A stretch of DNA of 64,000 nucleotides from Halichoerus grypus (Eukaryota > Chordata > Mammalia > Carnivora > Phocidae), in contig NC_135718.1 in NCBI RefSeq assembly GCF_964656455.1, positions 48,236,014-48,300,013 on the forward strand. Direction: 5' to 3'. Position 1 is the first letter of the stretch, and each line of letters opens with the position of its first letter. A program made the position numbers and the translations under genes. Shown piece by piece: positions 47,215 to 63,517 of the stretch. A model generated the notes under the pieces. That model saw only the letters and a program-made list of their open reading frames with translations. It was not told the origin of the DNA and ran no database searches.

Positions 47215-48582
47215 CAATTCAATAAGGAAAGAATAATCTTTTCAACAAGTGGTGCTAGAACAAATGAGTAGTCACATGAAAAAGAATGAAGTCAGACCCC
47301 TTCCTCACACCATCTATAAAAATTAACTCCAAATAGATCATAGACCTAAATGTAAAAGCTAAAACTATTAAACCTGTAGAAGAAACCATAGGAGTAAATC
47401 TTCATGACCTCTTGGTTAAGCAATGGTTTGTTAGATTTAACATCAAAAACACAAGCGACAAAAGAAAAAACAGATAACCATCAAAATTTAAAACATTTGC
47501 CTTTTAAAGGGCACCATCAGGAGTGCCTGGCTGGCACAGTTGGTAGACTGTGTGTGTGGCTTTTGATCTCAGGGCTGTGAGTTTGAGCCCCACGTTGGGA
47601 ATAGGGTTTACTTAAAAATAAAATATTTTAATTTTAAAAAAAGATAATAATACAGAACACCATTAGAAAGTGAAAAGACAACCCACAGAATGGGAAAAAA
47701 TATTTGCAAACCATTTACCGGATAAGACTTGTATCTAGAATACATGAACACTTACAGCAATAAAAAGACAATCCAATTTTAAAATGAGCGAAAGACTTTC
47801 TAAAGACATATAAACAGCCAATAAGCACATGAAAAGATGCTCAACACCACTAGTTACTAGGAAATGCAAATCAGAACCATACTGAGTTACCACTTCACAC
47901 CTACTTACATGGCTAAAACCAAAGGTACAGATAATAGGTAAGTGTTGACAAGGATGTAGAGAAATTAGAACTCTCATACACTGCTGGCAGGAATATAAAA
48001 TGGTGCTGCCTCCGTGGAAAATAGTTGGGGAGTACCTCAAATGTTAAACAGAGTTACCATGTGATCCAGCAATCCACTCCTAGGTATATATCCAGAGAAA
48101 TGAAAATGTGTGTCCACACAAAAACTTGCACATAAATGCTCACAGCACCAGAATTATTCATAACAGCCAAAAAGTAGAAACAATTCAAATGTCCTTCAAC
48201 TGAAGAACAAACTATGGCACAACCACACAATGGAATAGTATTTGACAATGAAAAGGAATGAAGTACCGCTACATGGTACAACATGGATGAACCTTGAGAA
48301 CATCACGCTCAGTGAGAGAAGCCAGTCACAAAGTCATGCTCATGATATGATTCCATTTACATAAAATGTCCAGAAGAGGCTCATCCCCAGAGACTTTAAA
48401 GCAGATGAGTGGTTGTCAGGGGCTGGGAGAGGGAGAATGGGGAGAGACTGCTAATGGGTAAGAGATTTCTTTTTTGGAGTGATAACATTCTCTGTGAATA
48501 TACTAAAAATAATTGAGTTGTACACTTTATAAGGTGAATTTTATGGCATGTAAATTATCTCAGTAAAGCTGTATTTTTTAAA
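47215..48582 (+). mobile_element. L1 3' end, plus strand, split by an older SINE
   Basis: The text runs from the late ORF2 region (GGAAAGAATAATCTTTTCAA, AATTAACTCCAAATAGATCA) through the SINE at 47520-47640 to CACAATGGAATAGTATTTGA and a 3' UTR ending TATCTCAGTAAAGCTGTATT plus TTTTTAAA. The frame is broken by many stops. Confidence 0.88.
47520..47640 (+). mobile_element. older short tRNA-derived SINE inside the L1
   Basis: Head GGAGTGCCTGGCTGGCACAG, GTGAGTTTGAGCCCCACGTT and an AAAATAAAATATTTTAA tail define the element. It lacks the CT-rich part and resembles the copy at 16316. Confidence 0.85.
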
Positions 48583-48584
48583 AA

Positions 48585-49168
48585 GGAATGAAGTATTGAC
48601 ACGTGCTACAATACGAAGCCTGAAAACATGTTAAGTGAAAGAACCAGTCACAAAAAGATCACGTATTGTATAATTCCATTTATAGGAAATGAAAATGTCC
48701 AGAACAGGCAAATCTATAAAGAGAGAAAGTAGGGGCACCTGGGTGGCTCAGTCAGTTAAGGGTCTGCCTTCGGTTCAGGTCATGATCCCAGGGCCCCATG
48801 TCGGGCTCCTCGCTTAGCAGGGAGCCTGCTTCTCCCTCTCCCTCTGCTGCTCTCCCTGTTGCGTGCTCTTGCTCGCTTGCTCTCTCTCTGACAAATAAAT
48901 AAGATCTTCAAAAAAAAAAAAAGAGAGCGAGAGAGCAAAAGTAGACTAGTGGTTACCCAGGGTTGGGAAGTAGAGGTGGGGGAAACAGTGCATGACTGCT
49001 AAGGAGCACAGGGTTTCTTTCTGGCATGATGCAAGTGTTCAAAAACTAGGTGGTGGTGATTAGGTGCTAGATTCTGTGAATATACTGAAGCCCACTGAAT
49101 TATACACTTTAAAAGGATGACTATTATGGTATATGAATTATGAATAAAGCAGTTTTTAAAAAGAAAGT
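48585..49168 (+). mobile_element. second L1 3' end directly after the first, split by a SINE
   Basis: AAGGAATGAAGTATTGACAC to CAGGCAAATCTATAAAGAG repeats the 3' stage of the element just upstream. After the SINE it resumes with AGACTAGTGGTTACCCAGGG and ends TATACACTTTAAAAGGATGA, ATGAATAAAGCAGTTTTTAA. It is either a partial tandem copy or a second insertion. Confidence 0.8.
48733..48921 (+). mobile_element. carnivore tRNA-derived SINE
   Basis: Head GGGCACCTGGGTGGCTCAGT, TCATGATCCCAGGGCCCCAT, a CT-rich middle and ACAAATAAATAAGATCTTC plus poly(A) are present. It is inserted in the second L1 3' end. Confidence 0.93.
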
Positions 49169-49169
49169 T

Positions 49170-50455
49170 TTTTTTTTTTAAGCGGCAACATGGGGTGGTC
49201 TGGGAGTGATACGGAGAAAAGGCAGAAGTCTTAGCAACATGGGGGCGGCTGCTGTGGACACATCAGCAGCCCTCTCTCCTCACCTCCTCTCAGCAAGTGC
49301 TCCCTCTGCCCCCGTTAAGCGGAGACGGGGCTCCATGAGCTAGCAGGACCAGGGAGGGACCTGTCCTGAGTGGGCCAGTCAGTGTCACATTCCTGGGAAG
49401 TGGTAAGTAGGATGCAGGGTCTAATTAATGGTGCTGGATGCCTGGAATGGGAAGCAATGGGAAGGCCAGCTGTGAGAAAGAAAGGAGAGCATAAAAAGCT
49501 GCCTGCAAAGAGAGAGCAGGAGTGGACTCAAAGAAGGGGAAGGAAGGAGGAGGGAAGGGCTGATTTGTACTGGAATACTTTCCCAGTACCAATAGCAGGG
49601 AGGCCGCCAGCACTACCTACACCTTGGTTGTTAAACACCTCTCAGCTTTCCAGTAAATTCCTTTTGCTTGAGAGGCTCCTGTTCAAAGAGTCCCCATGAA
49701 GCACCCATTTTCTTCTTCCTGCCATGGCAGAGACTGGTAGTTGTCCCCCAGAACCATTCTCCCCACCTTTCCCCCGGCTAGAGCTAGTCTACATTTCCCA
49801 GCCCTCTTGCAATTAGGTATGCCAGGAGACTGAGTCCCAGCCAATGAGACAGGAACAGAAATGATGTGGGTGACTTCTGGTCAGGCCGTTGTGGAGAATG
49901 GGTGCCTCTCCTCCACCTTTTCCCCATTCTGCCAGGCAGATGCAGGTGACCATGAGGCCCTAAAGATGACAAAGGCACAAAATAGGATGAGCACGGGTTC
50001 CTGACTCACCACCTGCAGAGGAGAGCTTCCCGCTTACCTGGAATACCCCCACCGTAATTGGCAACCATTTACCGAATGGAGCCAATACTGTGAATAGCAA
50101 AGCAGAGGAAATGTCTGGGTCTTCGTGACACTGTTGATCTGCTGCATCAATCAACCCTGAACACCTCTCTGCATCTAGATGGCTTCTTATGTAAGCAAAT
50201 AAATGTCCTCATTGTTCAAGGCAGTTTAAGTGGAGCTCTCAGTGTTTTGCCGCTGAAGGCCTCTTACCTAATAACACCATCTAAAACCAAAGACAAAGCC
50301 AGCTCAGAGAGCAGCAGCGGTAGACATCGCAACTCTTAGCTTCTCAGGGAACACTTGTCTACCAGTGACACTCTGCAAGACAGCAGAGGGCAATGAGATG
50401 AACAGCATGGAAAAGTGCCCCCACACAACACTGCAGTGCTTTGTAACCTTAAAAA
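49170..50455. other. intergenic, one ancient repeat remnant
   Basis: The block 49780-49900 (CTACATTTCCCAGCCCTCTT, AGTCCCAGCCAATGAGACAG) resembles an old mammalian interspersed repeat of unassigned family, shared with about 14900. No gene is seen. Confidence 0.45.
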
Positions 50456-51700
50456 TGAAGGAAAATGGTATTGAGAAAACTGGACAGCCACTTGCAAAAG
50501 AATAAAACTGGACCTCTATCTTACACTGTGCACTTAGACAAAAATCAACTCAAAGTGAATTAAAGATTTGATGGTAAGACCTGAAACCATAAAACTCCTA
50601 GAAGAAAACCTAAGGGGTAAGCTCCTCGATATTGGTCTTGGCAATGATTTTTTGGACTTGACACCAAAAGCAAAAGCAACAAAAGCAAAAATAAACAAGT
50701 GGAACTACAACAAATTAAAAAGCTCTGCACAGGGCACCTGGTCGGCTCAGGTCATGATCTCTAGGTCCTGTGATAGAGCCCCATGTCAGGCTCCCAGCTC
50801 AGCGGGGAGTCTGCTTCTCTCTCTCCCTCTGCCTCTCCCCCTGCTCGTATTCTCTCTAATGAATAAATAAAGTCTTAAAAAAAAAAAAAAAGACAAGAGG
50901 TAAGTGTTGGCAAGGATATGGAGAAAAGGGAACTCTGTGCACTGTTGGTGGGAATGCAAATTGCTGCAGCCAGCCTGGAAAAAAGTATGGAGGTTCCTTA
51001 AAAACCTAAAAATAGAACTACCCTATGATCCAGCAATCCCATTCACGGGTATGTATCCAAAGGAAATGAAATTACTTTCTTGAAGCAGTATCCACCCTCC
51101 CATGTTCACTGAAGCATTATTTACAGTAGCTAAGGCATGGGAACAACTTAAGTGCCCGTGGACAGATGAATGAATAAAGACAGTGTGGAAGACACAATAC
51201 ACACACACACTGGAATATTATTCAGCCATTAAAAAAAGGAGGAAATCTTGCCATTTGTGACAACATGGATGGAGCTTGAGGGCATTATGGTGACATTAGA
51301 GCAAGAAAATACTGTATGATCGCACCTATATGTGGAATCTAAAAAAAACCCCGAACTCACAGAAAGAGAAAAGACTGGTGGTTACCAGAGGCAGGGGGTA
51401 GGGAGTAGAGGAAACGGGTGAAGGTGGTCAAAAGGTACAAACTTCCAGTTATAAGAGAACTATGCCCTGGGGATGTCATGGACAGCATGGTGACTATAAT
51501 TAACAATACTTTGTGTATTTGCAAGTTGCTAAGAGGGGTTTTAAAAGTCCTCATCACAAGAAAAAGAAAACTTTTAACTAGAGGTGAAGGATTTTAGCTC
51601 AACTTACTGTGGTGACCATTTCACAATATATACATATACCAAATATAGTGCTGGACACCTTAAACTAATCCTATGTTAGATGTCAGTATTAACTCAATAT
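50456..51700 (+). mobile_element. L1 3' end, plus strand (carnivore-type), split by a SINE
   Basis: Late ORF2 text (GAAACCATAAAACTCCTAGA, GCAATGATTTTTTGGACTTG) stops at the SINE at 50728. It continues with AGACAAGAGGTAAGTGTTGG, CTATGATCCAGCAATCCCAT, a 3' UTR with CCAGAGGCAGGGGGTAGGGA and an end at about 51700. A minus-strand relative is the element at 26985-27800. Confidence 0.88.
50730..50892 (+). mobile_element. carnivore tRNA-derived SINE with a shortened head
   Basis: It starts GGGCACCTGGTCGGCTCAGG and lacks the segment that normally separates the two GGCTCAGG words (AGTCGGTTAAGCGTCTGCCT-like). The CT-rich part, AATAAATAAAGTCTT and poly(A) tail are present. Confidence 0.9.
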
Positions 51701-51754
51701 AATGGGGAAGTGAGAACCATCTAAGGGTGGAATTTTTTTTTTTTTAAAGGAGGA

Positions 51755-53165
51755 GGAAGAAATGACTCCTGAGTAGCAAACGGCTCATTTAGGCTCATTC
51801 TATTGTTGGAAGTGAGCTCAAGGTGAAAAGGCCCAAAACTCAGTCCTCTGCCCACCACTGATGAGCTGTGGGACTTGGGGAAAGTCACTCTGTGCCTCCA
51901 TGGCCTCATGCATAAACAGAAGAAAATGCAGTGCTACCTGCCTACAAAATGGAGGTGCCAGATCAACTAAAGAACTTTCCTCCTCCAAGGAGGCCTGCTG
52001 GAAAGATGCATTTTAAGACCTTTCCTCCACCAACAAGAGATGCAGTTCAATGGTGTCTGCCTATGAGCTGACAATTTCTAACCAAACTATCATCCTAGAG
52101 GATGGGAGCCAGCACAGGGCCGGACCCAGAGCCTCCCTTGACTCCCCCATGGCTCTGTGACATGAAGGTCTACAGCCGTCTGAAAACACAATTCCAGAGA
52201 CTAACTGCCCAGGCACAGCAGCTCAGCACAGTGAGCTGTAGTAAGCCTGTCCCTGGATTAATGAGATGAATGCTGAAGCCCCCTCCACTGTCACAGCCCC
52301 TCCCTCCGAGGCAATGTATATTCGGAATACACACTGCAGCTGAGAACAGGGTGTAAATCTTTCCTTCTTCCAAGAAATGCAGAATAGAAATCTATAGCAA
52401 ATCCTTAATGTCTAGAGATCTGTACTTTTTTAAAAATTCAATTTGATAAGTTCCATCTTACTGCCTTGCACCAAGTCCCTGGCAAGGCTTACTTAAATGG
52501 ATACAGGAGATGGATGTCTTACAGCAGGGCTTACAGCTGCCCTGCAATCCAAGCTCCTTGAGTAGGACAAGTCTGTCTCCTCGGTTCGAAGATAGGTCTC
52601 ATGACCCAGCACTCTTGGCATCCCACCCAAACCATTCAAGAACTAGATAGAGGCATCGCACTATAGGGAGAACACTGAACCAGAATTGGGCCACTAGGGT
52701 TCGAGTGTTCTTTCTCCCAAATGAATTGCAAGCCCCTTGGCTGGGGCAGCTTACAAAGGAGGAATGTTATTTGCACTGGATCTGCAGAGACATTGCAGCA
52801 CGGATGGGTAGACATCGCCATGCGCATGTGAACAGCAGAAAGCCCTGCAGGTTCAGCTTCCCTACGAGGGCCGAATCCTATAAACAAGATTACCACCCCC
52901 ATTAGACCTTCTCCGAGAAGAAAGAGTGACCTCTCCAGTTGATGTGGCATCAGGCTTTTTTCATGCTTCCGCAAGGATAGCAGCCAGAACAACAAAGCAG
53001 GCAGCATCCAAGCCTGTGCCCACAGTGCCCCCTCGTGGGAGTCTGTGTGGCTCATCAGACCTCTTCATGCCACCAAAGCAAAGGCCACTGATTGGAGCAG
53101 TCCATAGCACCACCCTTCCTTGTCTCCACAGCCGTCCCCTCTGGAATGTCCTCCCCTTCCCCTAA
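51755..53165. other. intergenic, no gene
   Basis: Short open frames up to 139 codons (52636-53055, minus) have no recognisable content. A weak MIR-like word occurs near 51855-51910. Nothing else is named. Confidence 0.5.
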
Positions 53166-53169
53166 CTCA

Positions 53170-53325
53170 GTGAGTGGTTCTCAAACTTCAACCTGCATCA
53201 GAATGGCCTGGAGAACTTGTTAAAACACAGGTTGCTGGGAACCCACCCAGTTTCTGATTCAGTAGTTCTGGGGTGGTGCCCAAGATTTCGCATTTCTAAC
53301 AAGTTCTCAGGTGATGCGGACACAG
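53170..53325 (+). mobile_element. MER5A-like hAT element, right end missing
   Basis: AGTGGTTCTCAAACTTCAAC, GCATCAGAATGGCCTGGAGA, TTTCTGATTCAGTAGTTCTG and TTTCTAACAAGTTCTCAGGT match MER5A well. The text then ends abruptly at GATGCGGA. Confidence 0.88.
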
Positions 53326-53329
53326 CCCG

Positions 53330-54150
53330 TTTGGACCCACTGCCTCTGCTAATCTCTCTGCACCCATCAAGGCTCAGCACAACTTCTAGCTCTTTGAGAT
53401 GTTCCACAAATGTCCCCAGGCTTATCATACAATGTCAAAGCTATGTAACTTTGATCAAGTTCCTTAAGCTCTTTGAGCCTCAGTCTCATCTGTAAAATGT
53501 GGATATTAGTAACTCCCTCATAGAGTAGTTATAAAGGGCAAATGAGATACACGTATCCCCCCCTCAGAAAACCTACATTAGCACCTGTTTCTACTAACCA
53601 AAGAAATCCAAAGAGGATTTTCACTTTTGCAGGAAATAAAGCGAAAATAGCATTTGGTTTGTTTTGCAGCGCTCCCTGAGCAACAAGAAGCACCACAAGC
53701 CCCTGGCCCCGAAATACACTCAGCATCTCAGCATCAAGACGCCATAGCTGTGAATGGTATTGTGAGCACCTGTGCTTTATCTCGATGTACGTTGGGCATC
53801 CATTACCAAGATGTTTTCTAAGATGCATCCTAAGCCTGAGAGGTTATTTTCTGGGTCTGAGAACACTCCAAAATTTTCCCATATAAACCAATAATTCAGT
53901 TCTTCACTTTACACCTTTTCAGGTTCTGAAAGGTTTCACAGGATCACTCTACTTTCAAATAGCTGGGAAAACCTAGAATTCATGCAACAGGCTTCCTGGC
54001 ACATAAAAAACAATAAATATCAGCTCTTCTGCCATTATTTTATTAGCAGTAACACTAGTAATATTACTGTTCATCTGCCAGCTTCTTGAGGACAGGGACC
54101 ATTTCTCCTACTCAACAGTTCTCAGAGGCAGAAGGGACCTCAGGGACCCA
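53330..54150. other. intergenic, no gene
   Basis: A MIR-like tail lies at 53430-53550 (GCTCTTTGAGCCTCAGTCTC). A 99-codon minus-strand frame at 53529-53828 shows no recognisable domain. Confidence 0.45.
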
Positions 54151-54164
54151 TGAGTCCAAAATAC

Positions 54165-54320
54165 CCCTAACGTAGTTCACCAGGAGAGGCACCTAGGAAG
54201 TTGTCACAACCTCAGACGCTTGGCTGCCACCCAGAACTCACTCGGGAAATTGGGGCAGGAAGTCTGGGCATTTGTATTCTTAACAAGCCCCCAGATGCCA
54301 AGTTTGGGAACTACTCATCC
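54165..54320 (+). mobile_element. diverged MER5-like fragment
   Basis: GGCATTTGTATTCTTAACAA, GCCCCCAGATGCCAAGTTTG and GGAACTAC follow the 3' part of MER5-type elements with many changes. Confidence 0.5.
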
Positions 54321-56368
54321 AGTCCTGTACCTCATCTAGACACAGGGAAATGGGAGGCTCAGAAAAGTCCCTTGCCATCCATAGCCTCAGGTGGCTAGAG
54401 GCTGAGCAAGGATCAGAAACCGGGTCTCTGGATTCTAATCTAGTCCTCTTCCATCAAGCTAGATGGCATGGATGCCATCTCTTCAACCCCTAGCCTCTGG
54501 CACAAATCCTTGCTCCAGCATGCACGATGAACAGTCCAACAGCTTAAGTATTCCCCATGCAGAGGAATTCAGCATGTGACAAGGACACTCAATCCAGTAG
54601 TTTTTATTCAACCAAAATATCGAACAAGAAAAACCCTTAGCCTGGCATATGAGATCCTCTGTAACTTGCTCCCTTGCTGGCCTCTCTAGTCTCATTTTCC
54701 TCAGGACCTTACTTGTACCCTAACCCTCAACCAGACTGTGGACAGTTATCCTGGGGGGTGTCACTTCCACAACGTCTGGCCTACCAGAAGCTCAAGGGGT
54801 AGTGGATACAGAAGGACGAATGAAAGCCTGGAGGTGTGTTCACTCACTGGACCCACACCGCCCGCAGAGTTCCAGAACTCAGGAAGGCCTCTACTTTGCC
54901 CGCACAAATAAATCAAGCATCATACCTGTGTCCTTAGAGCCAAACTGAAGTCTACTTTTGAAATGGAGTTTCTGGTACCAGAATGCATTGTGCAAAACTG
55001 CTGGAAGCCACCAAAGTCACCAGAGATCTTTCATCTCACCTACCAGCACTCTGTTCCCACCCTCCCCAACTCATCCCCACTTGTACCCCAGGAGAAGGAC
55101 TGGGCTCACTTCACCCCACAGCTGCTACTTGTTCCCACCTCCCTGCATTCTCTTCTAGCTTTCACCACCCTAGATCAGAAAACCCTGCTCCTGTGCATCC
55201 GGATCAGATTGTCCACTGGTGATATTCCCTCATAAGCCTTCCAAGACCCGGTCAACCTGCAGATTCTCTTGCCTCTGGATTTCTATCATGTAATCACGGT
55301 GAGGAACGAGGCCATGAGACTGCAGTGAGTTGTTTAACCCCCTGAGCTTTGAAGGACGAGATATAGTTCATTCATCTCTCCAAGTCCCCCACAGGGACCA
55401 GGGTGCACAGCAGCTCAGTCAACAGGAAATTCAGTTGGCCATCTACCACTTCAATTATCCCATGGCAATGGGTACCTTGTTGAGCACACAGTGGGTATAC
55501 GAATGAGTCTTGCTCACCTTTAACCTTAACATACCCTACAGACAACAGCTGCTCAATTAGTATTTGATTGAACAAAGGCACAGGGATAAAGACCCTGGAG
55601 TCAGACAATTGTGCCGTACTCCCAGCCCCACTACTTGCAGAAGTTCTTAACTGCTCTAAACTCTATGTGGGTCCAGTGAGATCTCTTAGGATTATTGTGC
55701 AGACTAAAGGAGATAATTGTTTATACAGAATTTAGAACAGTACTTGCCTTGGCGCCAAGAGTATGACCTATTAAGATGCTGTCTTTAAAAAGAACCCAAA
55801 ATAACTTGTCAGGGAACAAAGGAAGAGCAGAGCATTGCTAAAACTGCTTGGGCACATGCAGCTAACTGTAAATGCAACTTGGGTGCAGTGGTAAGGCAAG
55901 AGGCCAAGAAGCACCCCAGTATTCATGGAGACTGTAAAACCACCCCCTTCAGAATCACCTCTAGCTTCTTTTTGCCACTCTTCAAAGATCCCTGCTTCCC
56001 CTCATGAATCCACAGCCTCCCACCAGTGCCAAATTAAGGAAAGGAAGGTGCTCTCCCTACCTGTTGACTCAGCTTAGTAAAGTCAACCTTGCATTTTTAC
56101 AAAGGCTCTTTCAAAAACTGTTGACAGCGGAGCATGGTCTGGTTACTGTCAGGGCCGACAACGCTGGATCTTTAAGATTCCTCAAGTTCAACAGCAGACT
56201 ATACACAATTTAAAACGAGTTTCTACGAGTCCTTCCTATCACACATCGCTTAGCACTAGTTTCCAAACTGTTCTCACAGATGCTCCATCATTTGAGCCTC
56301 AAAATAGCCTCTTCAGTCCTGTCAGCAAGAGCAGGCACCCTTGGGTACCCCAATTTAAAGAAGTTAAC
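54321..56368. other. intergenic with a MIR near 55.6-55.8 kb
   Basis: CCCTGGAGTCAGACAATTGT and CACTACTTGCAGAAGTTCTT, then AGGAGATAATTGTTTATACA, outline a MIR at about 55590-55770. No gene is seen; three overlapping frames at 54958-55235 look like chance. Confidence 0.5.
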
Positions 56369-56369
56369 A

Positions 56370-56584
56370 CATGGGCACCTGGGTGGCTCAGTTGGGCATC
56401 CGATTCTTGGTTTCGGCTCAGGTCATGATCTCAGTCAGTCATGAGATTGAGCCCTGCATTGGGCTCTCTGCTCAGCAGGGAGCCTGCTTGAGATTCTCTC
56501 TCCTCCCTTTGCCCCTCCCCTGAGACCTCCCCCCGCCTTGAGCATGTGCTCACACTCTCTCTAAAATAAATAAATCTTTAAAAA
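56370..56584 (+). mobile_element. carnivore tRNA-derived SINE, variant head
   Basis: Head ATGGGCACCTGGGTGGCTCA is followed by a variant GTTGGGCATCCGATTCTTGG segment, then TTTCGGCTCAGGTCATGATC. The CT-rich part is longer than usual and the tail is AAAATAAATAAATCTTTAAA. It is a different, probably older subfamily from the young copies. Confidence 0.92.
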
Positions 56585-56594
56585 GCTAACCAAG

Positions 56595-56767
56595 AGCACC
56601 TGGGTGGCTCAGTCGGTTGAGCGTCTGCCTTTGGCTCAGGTCATGATCCTGGGATCCTGGGATGGAGCCGTGCATCCAGTTCCTTGCTCAGCGGGGAGTC
56701 TGCTTGTCCTTCTCCCTGCCACTCCCCCTGCTTCTCTTGCTGTCAAATAATTAAAAAAAAAAAAAAA
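56595..56767 (+). mobile_element. carnivore tRNA-derived SINE
   Basis: Head GAGCACCTGGGTGGCTCAGT, TCATGATCCTGGGATCCTGG, a CT-rich part, TCAAATAATTAAAAAAAAAA tail. It sits ten bases after the previous SINE, in the same direction. Confidence 0.93.
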
Positions 56768-56769
56768 GC

Positions 56770-58255
56770 TACTCTAATCAGCTGACCAAGTGACTTGCCC
56801 AGACACCTAGCTGGACCAAATGGAAGAATCCTGCAGAAGGGACACAAAACCAGAGTGCAGGTAGAGGTCGCAAGCTAGCTGTAGCTGAGGCCGTGGTGGA
56901 GGCCATGGTAGATTGCACAACACCTATCTTTAAAGCAGGTACCCAAGCATCTAACCTTGCCAACTACCATCATGCAGGAAGGTGAGGTGCTGTCGCTGCC
57001 TGATACTTAAAGAGGCTGGAAATCTGGATCTTTATGTATAATTTGTCCAGTTTCAAAAATGTTGTGCCTGTGCAGGAGCTTACAGACAAGACTACCGGTT
57101 AGTTGACTTGGCTCCAATAGCCCAGCCTAGGCAGCTCCCCTGGAAAACCAAGCTCAGCCAGTTAATCATAACTCCCTTCCCCCAGAGAGGCTACACTGGC
57201 TGAATGACTGCCAACTCTGCCCTCCCTGAGCACATCCCAACAGAAAAGCTTCTTCATCTTGTGACTGCTATCAACCTTTACCTCCACTCTGGCTCGCCAC
57301 AGCTGTGCCCTCCATCTTCACATCAGTTCCTAGTACCCCATTCCCAAAGCCACCTCCTACCCTTAATTTTGCTTCCGTTAGCTCTGCTCCTGAACTTTCC
57401 AAACCCTCCCCCAGCTCCCATTCACCTGTGCCCTATCCCGAGCCAGCCCAGGTGTCACCTCTCCCTTCTCTTCAGCTCGTTGCCCCTGCACGCTGCTCAC
57501 CAGTCCTATGCTGCCTCACCCTCGCTGCCACAGGAACCCCATTTCCTTCTGCAACGTTTGCCACCAGGCACGAATGGTCTCTGCACTGCCTAGTTGAAAA
57601 ATCCCCCACTTTACGTTACCGGTTAGCCATTTTGGTGAAAACTGACACTAGCAGTCCTGAATCCCCCACTCCTCCACACTCTCCTGCTAGTACAGCCAGG
57701 CTTATGTCCTGGCCCTAGCAAGGGAAACCACAGGGCCATGGGTTCCACAAACCCAATAGCACAGCCTGAGCTTAGCTCCAAGTGAAGCAACTACACCCAC
57801 CATCAGCAGGTCTCAGCCAGCAGGTCCAGCCCTCACATCCCTGCTCTCTGGTCTGCACGTCCTTCTTCAGTCAAGGCCTCTCATCATGTTCTCCAAAACA
57901 TGCAACCATTCCTTCCACCACCCTCTCATGCCTTCTGCTATCACGATTCTTGCTTCTTCCTGAATCCCCTGTCTACCCAACCAAGCAGGTCTTTCACTCC
58001 TTGACAACTTCCTGAGGTTTCTCTGGTGATTTTAATCCACTTACATGGTTCCTAATCATATTTATAAGCTTGACTCCCAGATGGACCCATGTATCCTACA
58101 CCAACTTTGGGGGAAAATGGAATCCAAAACCCTTAAGCCATTAATGCCTCTTCACCCCATTCCCAAATACGCAAGCTCTCCAACTCCTACACTTTCTAAC
58201 CCTCTCAAAAAGGCACCCCAACCCTCAAAGTAACCCTAAAACAACTTCTCCTCAA
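56770..58255. other. intergenic, C-rich with chance frames
   Basis: The stretch 57200-57720 is rich in C and CT, giving two overlapping plus-strand frames of 129 and 137 codons rich in Pro, Leu and Ser. They have no domain, no splice context and no preferred frame, so I do not call them genes. Confidence 0.5.
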
Positions 58256-58271
58256 ATCTCTCAAAACCAGG

Positions 58272-58450
58272 GCACCTGGGTGGCTCAGTCGGTTAAGCAT
58301 CTGCCTTTGGCTCAGGTCATGATCCCAGGGTCCTGGGATCGAGTCCCCGCATCAGGCTCCCTGCTCAGCGGGAAGCCTGCTTCTCCCTCTCCCTCTGCTA
58401 CTCCCCCTGCTGTTCTCTCTCTCAAATAATAAATAAAATCTTAAAAAAAA
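58272..58450 (+). mobile_element. carnivore tRNA-derived SINE with target-site duplication
   Basis: Head GGGCACCTGGGTGGCTCAGT, TCATGATCCCAGGGTCCTGG, a CT-rich part and AATAAATAAAATCTTAAAAA. TCTCTCAAAACCA (58259-58271) and TCTCTCAAAGCCA (58451-58463) form a 13-bp duplication with one mismatch. It is the last SINE before RPS24. Confidence 0.95.
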
Positions 58451-58463
58451 TCTCTCAAAGCCA

Positions 58464-59097
58464 CACAATTGATCAATAACCCACAGCTCAGGTCCACAAC
58501 CCTGATGCCTTAAAAAACCAAACTCAGAACTAGCATCCAGCATAGAAAAAGTAACACTACATAACCCTCCATGTTTCACCAAAAGCATATAGATCTACCA
58601 AGCAATTACACACTACATCCAAATATTCATTATACTAACCCCTTTCAAATTCCCCACTCATAATACACCATTCACTTATCCCATAAGCACAAACCTACAA
58701 TGCACAGATGATTTTGGCAGATCCTGTTTACTTCGTGATAAATGAGTATGTGCTCTAATAATATTCTACTGAGGCAATAATTTTTCAGTAATAAGAACGA
58801 TATCAGGTTCTAGGAAGACCAAAAGGAATTCAGATTTCAAGTGTGTCTTTCAGATACTGACCAACTAGACTTACGGCAGGTATTAACAATGAGCACACCA
58901 GACTGGCACTATATGCTCTCGTGTTGCTGGTACCCCACACCCACATCTTTGTGCTACTAAAAGGAACGACAATCATACCAAGTTTTCACTAAAAGCGTAC
59001 TGGAACATGTGAACTTGGGCAGCAATCTAAATCTGCTCTACAGCAGAGTAATTTCATAACGCTCCCAGTAAACTTCATATACATTTCAAACAACCAG
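58464..59097. other. 3' flank of RPS24, nothing recognised
   Basis: This AT-rich stretch lies between the SINE and the RPS24 poly(A) site. It has no clear repeat or gene. Longer RPS24 transcripts could run through it, but the sequence alone cannot show this. Confidence 0.5.

Positions 59098-63517
<4,420 letters not shown>

Noticed and set aside
57204..57718. Two Pro/Leu/Ser-rich plus-strand frames of 129 and 137 codons
   Set aside because: The region is C/T-rich, which depletes stops in several frames. The two frames overlap and neither shows homology I recognise.
5606..58450. SINE heads as functional tRNA genes
   Set aside because: They have A and B box-like words but are followed by CT-rich and A-rich SINE bodies and cannot form a proper cloverleaf.
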